Shown here piece by piece: positions 5,701 through 12,650 of a stretch of DNA of 34,652 nucleotides. Both the position numbers and the translations under genes were made by a program. The notes under the pieces were generated by a model. It searched no databases. It worked only from the letters and a program-made list of their open reading frames with translations, and had not been told where the DNA came from. Where the stretch lies: IMG/VR virus record IMGVR_UViG_3300046660_000184, positions 1-34,652 of that record; one strand, given 5' to 3'. The number at the start of each line of letters is the position of its first letter. Positions within the stretch are counted from its first letter, which is position 1. Source of the DNA: a virus.

Positions 5701-7592
5701 TGTACACCGAACAGCTATTCGACAGTCTGATGGCGTCCAGCACCGCGCCCATCTTCGGAAGCGATATCGCGCCGCACTTGCGCAAGATTATCGACAATTT
5801 TGCAGGTGGCGGCGGCGCATCCGAGGGCATCAGGATGGCGCTCGGGCGGTCGCCGGACTACGCGCTGAACCATAGCAAACCGGCGCTGGCGCTGCACGAG
5901 GTCAACCATCCGGAGACGATCCATCTCTCGGAGAATATCTACAAGGTCGATCCGCTGGACCATTTGGCCGGCGAGCATATCGGCCTCGGCTGGTTCTCTC
6001 CTGACTGCAAGCACTTCTCCAAGGCCAAAGGCGGGAAGCCTGTTGAACGCAATATCCGTGACCTGGCTTGGACCATCGTCCATTGGGTCGAGCGCATCCA
6101 GAAAAGCGGCGGCAAGCTCGACGTGATTATCATGGAGAACGTCGAGGAATTCCAATATTGGGGGCCACTCGTCGAGACCGAGCGCGGATTGATGCCCGAT
6201 CCGGAGCGGAAAGGCGAGACGTTCCAGAAGTGGTGCAAGGAACTGCGAAAGCTCGGCGGCAAGATCCAGAAGCGCGAGCTTCGGGCTCGTGACTACGGCG
6301 CCCCGACCATCCGCAAGCGCCTGTTTGTCATCGTCCGATTCGACGGTCTGAAGATCGTCTGGCCGAAGCCTACCCACGGCGCGCCGGATGATGCGGACGT
6401 GATCGCAGGCCGCAAGCAGCCATGGCGGATCGTAGCGGATTGCATCGATTGGAGCATCGCATGCCCCTCGATCTTCGATACGTCAGAAGAGATATGGGAA
6501 AAGCATGGCGTTCGGGCTGTACGGCCTTTGGCAGTCAACTCCCATGCTCGCATCGCTCGCGGCATGGATCGGTTCGTGATCCAAGCGAAGCGGCCTTTCC
6601 TCGTCAATCTGACGCATGGCGGACGCCTGGAGGATATCGCGGAACCGGCAAGGGTGATTACTGCGGCGCATCGCGGTGAAAAGGCGCTCGTTGCGCCCTC
6701 GATCCAGCGCTTCAACTCCGGCGCTACGGGTGTCGACATGCGCGGCCAGATGCCGACGATCACAGCCAACGGCTTCATCAAGCGGCCAGGTGGCGCTGCC
6801 CCCCTAGGCTTGCTGGCACCGGTTTTGACCTATGCGCAGCAGGGCGGATCCTGCCGGCCAGTCGACGGACAGGCGCACACGATAACGGCCAGTGATAAGG
6901 ATCAGAACGCGGTCCTGTGTGCCTTCATGGCCCAGCACAATAACGACAGCCGCCGCGTCGGCGGGGTCAATCCGGGCAGACCGATGGACGAGGCGGCCTC
7001 GACGATCACGCAGAGCGGTAGCCATCAGCAATTGGTCTCCGCCTATGTTGCGCGCCAGTTCGGCACTTCGACCGGCCACGCGATCGACGTGCCGTCAGGC
7101 ACCATCATGGCGGACGGGCAGGGCAAGAGCCAGTTGGTCATGCCGTACCTGCAATCTTATTACGGGACGGGGGATGGCGGCTGCGAGGATGAGCCATGCC
7201 GCACGGTGACGACCAGAGACAGGTTTGGCCACGTCGAGGCCGTAGTCGGCATACCGCCGTTCACGGAGGCTCAGGCGGCTCGTGCGCGGCTGGTGGCCGA
7301 CTTCATGCGCTCGCATGGCCTATGGGATGATCGCGAGTTCGTGACGATCGATTTCGACGGCATCACCTTCGTCATCGTCGACATCGGCATGCGGATGCTG
7401 ACGCCGCGAGAACTCTACAACGCGCAGGGCTTCCCCCGGAACTACGTCATCGATCGCGATGTGGACGGAAACGTCTTCTCAAAATCGGTGCAGGTGTCAT
7501 GCGTCGGCAACAGCGTATCGCCGCCCGTCGCGGCCGCACTGGTCGTCGCCAACTGCAATCATATGGCGGTGCCGGAAAGGATGGCGGCATGA
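5700..7592 (+). CDS. C5 DNA cytosine methyltransferase
   Basis: The 630-residue protein shows the C5 methyltransferase motifs in order: FAGGGGASEG (34-43, SAM binding), SPDCKHFSKAKGG (100-112, with catalytic Cys103 in PDC rather than the usual PPC), ENVEEF (146-151), RARDYGAPTIRKRLFVI (195-211, motif VIII) and GNSVSPPVAAALV (603-615, motif X). Between motifs VIII and X lies a long region (about 316-520) built of repeated units containing TIT-like cores at 319-321, 353-355, 394-396, 435-437, 468-470 and 502-504. The start at 5700 overlaps the previous stop; an open extension upstream to 5466 lies inside the previous gene. It methylates cytosine C5 in DNA, probably to evade restriction. Confidence 0.92.
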   Translation: MYTEQLFDSLMASSTAPIFGSDIAPHLRKIIDNFAGGGGASEGIRMALGRSPDYALNHSKPALALHEVNHPETIHLSENIYKVDPLDHLAGEHIGLGWFSPDCKHFSKAKGGKPVERNIRDLAWTIVHWVERIQKSGGKLDVIIMENVEEFQYWGPLVETERGLMPDPERKGETFQKWCKELRKLGGKIQKRELRARDYGAPTIRKRLFVIVRFDGLKIVWPKPTHGAPDDADVIAGRKQPWRIVADCIDWSIACPSIFDTSEEIWEKHGVRAVRPLAVNSHARIARGMDRFVIQAKRPFLVNLTHGGRLEDIAEPARVITAAHRGEKALVAPSIQRFNSGATGVDMRGQMPTITANGFIKRPGGAAPLGLLAPVLTYAQQGGSCRPVDGQAHTITASDKDQNAVLCAFMAQHNNDSRRVGGVNPGRPMDEAASTITQSGSHQQLVSAYVARQFGTSTGHAIDVPSGTIMADGQGKSQLVMPYLQSYYGTGDGGCEDEPCRTVTTRDRFGHVEAVVGIPPFTEAQAARARLVADFMRSHGLWDDREFVTIDFDGITFVIVDIGMRMLTPRELYNAQGFPRNYVIDRDVDGNVFSKSVQVSCVGNSVSPPVAAALVVANCNHMAVPERMAA

Positions 7593-8791
7593 GCCAGGAA
7601 GCGACAATCCGGCGTGGCGTGCGTAACGCCCGCTATGCGGCCATCCCCAATCACGTTTTCGAGGATAGCCGCCTTTCCATGGAAGCGCGGTGGCTGCTGA
7701 GCTACCTGCTGTCAAAGCCGGACAACTGGACCGTCGTCATCGGCGACATTTGCAAGCGTGGCGGCTGCGGCCGCGACAAGGCGCGCGGCATGGTCGCCGA
7801 GCTGGTGAAGCATGGCTACGCTGAGCGTGAACAGCAGCGCGCGGACGGCAAGTTCGGTGCGTCCGTGCTGGTGATCTTCGACGAGCCGCGCGACGGCGAA
7901 GGCGCTGGAAACGCTGGCGAAAGCGACAGTGTTGCATTTCTACCGCAGACGGATTTACCGGCGACGGCATTGCCGTCGCCGGTTTCGCCGTCGCCGGTAA
8001 ATCCGACACTAGTAAATACTGATTATCTAAAAAATACTGACTCCCACCAAGCGGGCGCTGGCGCTGAAGAGGGAGGATTGAAGCGATCTGATCGAAAGAA
8101 GATCGAGCGCGACTTCATGCTCTGGTACGCCACTTGGAAAAAGGGCGACGTCGATTTCGCCCGGAATTCATGGTTCGCCCTGTCGCCGGAAGAGCGCACC
8201 GAATGCGTGGAACGAACGCCGGCTTATCTGCGATGGGCAAAGCCCGAAGACATCATGGCGGCTGCGGTCTACCTCAAGAACCGCCATTGGCGCGATGTGC
8301 CTGAAGAGGTGATGGCAGCGCCGACGCGCGGCATTGCCAAGGTCTGCGGCAAGCTCTGGATGGGCACGCGGCTAGCTGCGCTTTCCAGGGAGCCGAAGGG
8401 CCGCATTATCTTCACCACGTTCGACGAGCGGGAGATCGCGGCTGGAAGGACCACCAGGGAGGCGCTGGTACACAGTAAGCGCCTTGAGCATGGTTGGCCG
8501 CTGGTGACCACCATGCGCGACATGGCGCGGCGCAAGGAGCCATTCGTGACCTCGCTGGATCTGCTGCCGCTCGTTTCGGACTTTCAGGGAATCCCTCGCG
8601 ATGACCCGCTGATCGACGCATGGGCCGCACTGCACCAACGGCGGGGTTGGCCATTCATCGAATTCGCGGCGGACTGGAACTACTTCCCACCGATCAACCA
8701 GAGCTCCGACAATCTAGATCAGGCCGTCGAGGACGCATTGACGGCTTTCCTTTCGACAATCAGCGAGGCGGGCAATGATGATGCAGCATGA
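7589..8791 (+). CDS. Winged-helix phage replication initiator-like protein
   Basis: The 400-residue protein starts at the ATGA overlap with the methyltransferase. Residues about 15-100 form a helix-turn-helix/winged-helix domain (FEDSRLSMEARWLLSYLLSKPDNWTVVIGDICKRGGCGRDKARGMVAELVKHGYAERE) of the kind seen in RepA-like and O-like initiators. A low-complexity Pro/Ser/Val linker (about 125-150) follows, encoded by repeats and AT-rich DNA that look like an origin (7953-8040). A Trp-rich C-terminal domain (about 170-390) then follows. By analogy with lambda O it would bind iterons within its own gene and recruit the host replication machinery. No helicase or loader gene is recognisable nearby. Confidence 0.75.
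   Translation: MSQEATIRRGVRNARYAAIPNHVFEDSRLSMEARWLLSYLLSKPDNWTVVIGDICKRGGCGRDKARGMVAELVKHGYAEREQQRADGKFGASVLVIFDEPRDGEGAGNAGESDSVAFLPQTDLPATALPSPVSPSPVNPTLVNTDYLKNTDSHQAGAGAEEGGLKRSDRKKIERDFMLWYATWKKGDVDFARNSWFALSPEERTECVERTPAYLRWAKPEDIMAAAVYLKNRHWRDVPEEVMAAPTRGIAKVCGKLWMGTRLAALSREPKGRIIFTTFDEREIAAGRTTREALVHSKRLEHGWPLVTTMRDMARRKEPFVTSLDLLPLVSDFQGIPRDDPLIDAWAALHQRRGWPFIEFAADWNYFPPINQSSDNLDQAVEDALTAFLSTISEAGNDDAA
7953..8040. other. Candidate phage replication origin inside the replication gene
   Basis: The 11-mer GCCGTCGCCGG occurs directly at 7972-7982 and 7987-7997 and inverted at 7958-7968. The outer copies form a perfect 16-bp inverted repeat (7953-7968 against 7987-8002). An AT-rich segment follows at about 8011-8040, including the run CTAAAAAATACTGA. 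Iteron-like repeats next to an AT-rich block within an initiator gene match the lambda O/ori layout. Confidence 0.6.
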
Positions 8792-9413
8792 TAAATTTGA
8801 AGGTGCACCGATTGCGATTGGTCTGGGTGAGCGGTTTGATGATCGGATGCGCCGAATCAGGGCAGACTTGCTGCGAGCCGCAACAGTCCGTGCCGCCGAT
8901 GATTCGCCCTGGTTTGCCATCCGCGTGATGTCCGGTCGGGAAATAACTGTGAAAAACACCCTGGATGATGTCGGTGTCGAAGCTGTCGTGCCGATGAGGA
9001 AAGGGCCTGAATATCGTCGCAGGCATCGCGTCATTCCTGCCAAACTTATCCCCGCGATGACCAGCTATGTGCTTGTTAGGTTCATCGCGAGCGACGATGC
9101 ATTTCTCGGGATTCAGGGTATGGATGATGTCATCGGCGTGCTTGGCGGGTGCATAAATCCGCACCGCGTCTCTAATGCAGAGGTCAACAGATTCAAAGCC
9201 TTGGCGGATGAAGGGGCGCTGGATTGGGAGAAGCCGACCATCATCTTCAAGGCGGGTGAGACGGTGCGCGTGAAGGAGGCGCCGTTTGCTTCGTTCTACG
9301 GAAAGATCGTTTCTTGCAGGGGAGACGGCAAGGGCGATGCTGTCGTCGAGGTGGGTATGTTCGGACGCATGACGGCGGTGCTGATGCCTCTTGCAATGAT
9401 CGAGAAGGTGTGA
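8775..9413 (+). CDS. NusG-like transcription antitermination factor
   Basis: This 212-residue NusG paralogue has a 44-residue charged N-terminal extension, an NGN domain (about 45-145, starting PWFAIRVMSGREITVKNTLDDVGVEAVVPM) and a KOW domain (about 157-212, IIFKAGETVRVKEAPFASFYGKIVS). NusG-family proteins bind RNA polymerase through the NGN domain and alter elongation; specialised paralogues such as RfaH and LoaP act on chosen operons. Three consecutive ATGs (8775, 8778, 8781) are possible starts inside the end of the replication gene. It is the last early gene and is followed at once by a structured element and then the HNH and packaging genes, where a lambda Q-type late activator would be expected. 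Confidence 0.88.
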   Translation: MMMQHDKFEGAPIAIGLGERFDDRMRRIRADLLRAATVRAADDSPWFAIRVMSGREITVKNTLDDVGVEAVVPMRKGPEYRRRHRVIPAKLIPAMTSYVLVRFIASDDAFLGIQGMDDVIGVLGGCINPHRVSNAEVNRFKALADEGALDWEKPTIIFKAGETVRVKEAPFASFYGKIVSCRGDGKGDAVVEVGMFGRMTAVLMPLAMIEKV

Positions 9414-9418
9414 GTACA

Positions 9419-9520
9419 AATCCGCCACGGATTATCCGATGATCCCGCAGTGAGCCCCTGAGAACGCCGTAACAGGCGGGAACGCAAGTTCCGGGGTCGG
9501 TACGCCGGTCGGACCCCGCC
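9419..9520 (+). promoter_or_regulatory. Structured intergenic RNA element downstream of the NusG paralogue
   Basis: The first hairpin is AATCCG (9419-9424), CCA loop, CGGATT (9428-9433). A compact fold follows at 9475-9520: GGC (9475-9477) can pair with GCC (9518-9520) to enclose GGAAC-GCAA-GTTCC (9479-9492, a GNRA-type tetraloop) and GGGGTC/GACCCC (9493-9498, 9512-9517), giving a three-way junction. It is not followed by a T run, so it is not a simple terminator. It lies between the antiterminator gene and the HNH gene. A role as recognition element is inferred. Confidence 0.5.
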
Positions 9521-9618
9521 CTGACAGCCTCAAGATGGAGGCATCGATTCAGGGCCAGTGCGAAAGCTATGAGACGATGACAGGCGGCCGAGAGGTCGCC
9601 TTTGTCGTCTTAAGAGGT

Positions 9619-9987
9619 ATGGGCAGACTCTCTTCCATCGCACCACGACTGAAGACATTGGGCGCTCGAATTGCCACCATGTCGAGAGAAGAGGCTGAAG
9701 CTCAGCGCTTCCGTGATCGTGACCGCAACGTCGGTTGGCGCAAATGGTACAAGACAGCACGTTGGCAGAAGCTGCGCATGGTCGTGCTGGTGCGCGATCT
9801 ATTCACCTGCCAGATGAGCGGGTGCGGTCGCATCGAGGCTGATACCTCGCAGCTCGTCGCCGACCACAAGATACCGCACCATGGTGACGAGGCGTTGTTC
9901 TGGGATGAGAACAACCTCCAATGCCTGTGCAAGCCATGCCACGACAGGCTGAAGCAGAAAGAGGAACGCGTTCAGTTCAGACGTTAG
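9619..9987 (+). CDS. HNH endonuclease
   Basis: With the start at 9619 the protein has 122 residues and begins MGRLSSIAPRLKTLGARIA, which is how I recall phage relatives beginning. An earlier in-frame ATG at 9535 would add 28 residues; neither start has an ideal ribosome site. The HNH fold is clear: CQMSGC (64-69), DHKIPHHGDE (82-91, with catalytic His83), NNLQCLCKPCHDR (98-110, with Asn99 and His108), and Cys pairs that can hold a structural zinc. HNH nucleases next to terminase genes in HK97-type phages assist cos cleavage and packaging. Here an antisense gene (9984-10328) separates it from the terminase genes. Confidence 0.88.
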   Translation: MGRLSSIAPRLKTLGARIATMSREEAEAQRFRDRDRNVGWRKWYKTARWQKLRMVVLVRDLFTCQMSGCGRIEADTSQLVADHKIPHHGDEALFWDENNLQCLCKPCHDRLKQKEERVQFRR

Positions 9988-10328
9988 TTGGGCCAACCTC
10001 CTGCAATCTGCAGAGCGAAACCCGCAATCGCTATTGCGATGGCTAAATACGCGACAGAACGTCGGCGCTTCATGCTGGCGTCCGAAAGTAGAATGCGCTG
10101 ATCGATCGCAGCATTGAAGTCTCGCTGCTGTTGATCTTGCGTTTCCTGATCGGGCGCGAAGACACCATAACGCACGCTAAATATCTTGCGCTCAATTGCG
10201 ATAGTGGCGTCGCGCCCCTCGCGTTCACCATGCAACGACGAGACTAGGTCCACCGATAGCAAGATAAAACTGATTAAGTCCAAGAGCAGTCCGACTTCCG
10301 AAAGCCATGCCGAGACGTGGGTGGACAT
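9984..10328 (-). CDS. Two-segment membrane protein, antisense moron
   Basis: A 114-residue protein on the opposite strand to all surrounding late genes. An excellent ribosome site (AGGAGGTGCT directly before ATG at 10328-10326) supports it as a real gene. Hydrophobic segments lie at about 12-30 (GLLLDLISFILLSVDLV) and 92-110 (VAYLAIAIAIAGFALQIAG), joined by a charged loop rich in Gln and Asp. No family is recognised. Its 3' end overlaps the HNH stop region by four bases. The isolated antisense position suggests a moron expressed from the lysogen, perhaps altering the host envelope or excluding other phages; this is inference. Confidence 0.75.
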   Translation of the reverse strand: MSTHVSAWLSEVGLLLDLISFILLSVDLVSSLHGEREGRDATIAIERKIFSVRYGVFAPDQETQDQQQRDFNAAIDQRILLSDASMKRRRSVAYLAIAIAIAGFALQIAGGWPN

Positions 10329-10380
10329 AGCACCTCCTGTGGTTGAGATGAACCTTTCGGCATCGCAGCCAATCGGTCAA

Positions 10381-10447
10381 GTGGGGGGGTGGGCAAAACT
10401 CCGGAACCGCCTACCGCCTAGACCCGCGTCCCCCTCACGTAGAGATT
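10381..10447. other. Candidate cos (DNA packaging) site
   Basis: Directly upstream of the small terminase gene is a non-coding GC-rich element. It contains GTGGGGGGGTGGGC (10381-10394) and, 31 bases on, GCGTCCCCCTCAC (10426-10438), which are partly complementary, followed by a T7 run. G-rich blocks with this GTGGGNCAAA...GACCCGCG layout recur ahead of terminase genes in related phages as I remember them. The exact cleavage positions cannot be read from sequence alone. Confidence 0.45.
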
Positions 10448-10455
10448 TTTTTCCT

Positions 10456-10935
10456 GTGAACGAGAATTTCGACCTCTTCGGTAACCCCTTCGTCGTGCCT
10501 GACCGCAAGGTCGGTCGGCCTGCACACGAGGCAACCGAGAAAACCCGCAATAGAGTCAAGATGTTAGTGGCGCTTGGATGGGCGAACCCACGCATTGCGA
10601 ATGCTTTGGCGATCTCACTCCCGACTTTGCGGAAGAATTATTTTCACGAGCTGAAGAAGCGGGAAGCAGCTCGCGATCAGCTCGAAATGCGCCGCCTCGA
10701 AATGGCGTGGGATATGGCCCAATCCGGCAATGTCGGTGCCTTCAAGGAATTCGGCCGTCTCATGGAGCGCAATGACCAGATGATGGCTGCCGCATCATTC
10801 AGCAGTGAGAGCGAGCCCAAGAGGGAGAAGAAGGAAAGCGTCGGCAAAAAGGAAGCCGCCGCGCAGGCAGCGGAGACAGCCGGCGATAATAGTGAATGGG
10901 GCGATGACTTGCGCTTTCCGGGGACGGTAAACTGA
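10456..10935 (+). CDS. Terminase small subunit-like protein
   Basis: The start is set at GTG 10456, giving 159 residues beginning VNENFDLFGNPF; the frame is open to 10186, but that extension runs through the cos-like region and antisense gene. A helix-turn-helix is visible at about 30-65 (NRVKMLVALGWANPRIANALAISLPTLRKNYFHELKKRE), followed by a helical region and a Lys/Glu/Ala-rich tail. Small terminase subunits bind cos or pac DNA and hand it to the large subunit. It is one base pair short of abutting the large terminase gene. No strong ribosome site is visible. Confidence 0.75.
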   Translation: MNENFDLFGNPFVVPDRKVGRPAHEATEKTRNRVKMLVALGWANPRIANALAISLPTLRKNYFHELKKREAARDQLEMRRLEMAWDMAQSGNVGAFKEFGRLMERNDQMMAAASFSSESEPKREKKESVGKKEAAAQAAETAGDNSEWGDDLRFPGTVN

Positions 10936-10936
10936 C

Positions 10937-12649
10937 ATGTCGGTCCATGCTGACAGCGGGCAATTTCGCAGTCGGTGGGTGACTGCTTGCCCGGATTGGG
11001 AAGAGCGCATCACTTCCGGTCGCTCGCTCGTGCCGGACTTGCCTCTGTTCGAGGATGAGGCCGAAAAGGCGCTTCGCGTATTCAAGCGCCTTCGGGTTCC
11101 CGATGTGATCGGGCAACCGACATATGGCGAAGCCTGCGGTCAATGGGTTTTCGATTTCGTTCGGGCGCTCTTCGGCAGTTACGATGCGAAGAAAAAGCGG
11201 CGTATGATCCGCGAGTTCTTCATGCTCGTGCCGAAGAAGAACGGCAAGAGCAGCATTGCTGCCGCGATCATGGTTACGGCGGCAATCCTCAACCACCGTC
11301 CGGAAGCGGAGCTGCTGCTGATCGCGCCGACGAAGAAGATCGCCGATATCGCCTTCAAGCAGGCAGCGGGCATTATCCGACTTGACCCGGAGCTGTCGAA
11401 AATCTTCCACCAGCAGCAGCATCAACGGACGCTGACACATCGGATATCTCTCGCCGTCATCGTCATCAAGGCGGCTGACGCCGATGTAATTACTGGTTCC
11501 AAGGCAACATTCATCCTCATCGACGAGACGCATGTCTTCTCGAAGAAGGCTAAGGCGCATGAGGTTTTCGTAGAGATCCGCGGTTCTCTTGCGGCACGAC
11601 CGGACGGCTTTCTGTTGCAGATTACGACGCAATCGAAAGACCCGCCTTCTGGCGTGTTCAAGGCGGAACTGGATATTGCCCGCCAGGTGCGCGACGGCAA
11701 AATGCAACTGCCCATCCTTGCGGTTCTGTACGAGCTGCCCTTGCGCTTGTCGAAGGATGGCGGATGGAAGGACCCGAAGACATGGGGAATGGTCAATCCG
11801 AACCTGAATAAGTCGGTGGATGAAGCCTTCCTGGAAGACGAAATCGTCAAGGCCGAACATGAGGGTATCGGCCAACTGATGCTGATTGCCTCGCAGCACT
11901 TCAATGTCGAAATCGGCTTGGCACTCATGAACGACCGTTGGGGAGGCGCTGATTACTGGCTGTCCGCAACCGACAAATCTCTGACGCTGGACGCTCTACT
12001 AGAGAGATCGGAAGTCATTGTCGCTGGTATCGATGGCGGCGGCCTAGACGATCTGTTCGGCTTAACGCTGATTGGTCGGGAGAAACTTACCAAGCGTTGG
12101 CTGATGTGGAGTGCGGCATGGGCTCATCCGGACGTGCTTGAGCGCCGCAAGGATATTGCATCCGATTTGCTGGACTTCAAGAAGGATGGCGATCTGCGGA
12201 TCTGCGAAGATGCCACGCAAGACATCCGCGAAGCTGCTGACATCATCGTTCGCGTTCATGAGGCGGGGCTTTTGCCGCAGGAAGCGGGTGTCGGTCTCGA
12301 TCCCTATGGCGTTGCCGCCCTGGTCGACGAACTGGCATCCCGTGGACTTCCAGATGAGCTTTTCGTCGCCATTCGGCAGGGTGCTGCGCTCTCGCCGGCC
12401 ACATGGGGCATGGAGCGAAAGCTAAAAGACGGCACGCTTGTCCACGCCGACCAGGCCATGATGGTCTGGTGTACTTCCAATGCGAAGGTCGAGGTTCGCG
12501 GCGGTGCTGTGCTGATCACGAAACAGACAGCCGGCCGCGCTAAGATCGATCCGTTAGTGGCCGGCTTCAACGCCGGGATGCTGATGAGCAGAAACCCCGA
12601 TGCGACCGGCATCTCCGTCTACGAAGAACGCGGCATAAGGATGGTTTGA
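10937..12649 (+). CDS. Terminase large subunit
   Basis: The 570-residue protein is of the Terminase_1 (HK97-like) type. The N-terminal ATPase shows Walker A PKKNGKSS (99-106) and Walker B FILIDE (192-197) followed by THVFSKKA. The C-terminal nuclease domain begins at VAGIDGGGLDDLFGLTLIG (362-380, with Asp366 a likely metal ligand), and a later acidic segment, GVGLDPYGVAALVDEL, supplies another. It drives DNA into the prohead and cuts concatemers at cos. The start at 10937 follows the previous stop by one base. Length is normal for the family. Confidence 0.95.
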   Translation: MSVHADSGQFRSRWVTACPDWEERITSGRSLVPDLPLFEDEAEKALRVFKRLRVPDVIGQPTYGEACGQWVFDFVRALFGSYDAKKKRRMIREFFMLVPKKNGKSSIAAAIMVTAAILNHRPEAELLLIAPTKKIADIAFKQAAGIIRLDPELSKIFHQQQHQRTLTHRISLAVIVIKAADADVITGSKATFILIDETHVFSKKAKAHEVFVEIRGSLAARPDGFLLQITTQSKDPPSGVFKAELDIARQVRDGKMQLPILAVLYELPLRLSKDGGWKDPKTWGMVNPNLNKSVDEAFLEDEIVKAEHEGIGQLMLIASQHFNVEIGLALMNDRWGGADYWLSATDKSLTLDALLERSEVIVAGIDGGGLDDLFGLTLIGREKLTKRWLMWSAAWAHPDVLERRKDIASDLLDFKKDGDLRICEDATQDIREAADIIVRVHEAGLLPQEAGVGLDPYGVAALVDELASRGLPDELFVAIRQGAALSPATWGMERKLKDGTLVHADQAMMVWCTSNAKVEVRGGAVLITKQTAGRAKIDPLVAGFNAGMLMSRNPDATGISVYEERGIRMV

Positions 12650-12650
12650 C

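Noticed and set aside
7619-7631. Operator-like sequence GTGCGTAACGCCC
   Set aside because: Only 9 of 12 consensus bases match, it lies within codons of the replication gene and no promoter in the PL/PR register surrounds it.
10799-11899. 366-residue minus-strand frame
   Set aside because: Antisense shadow of the small and large terminase genes, which carry intact Walker and nuclease motifs on the plus strand.
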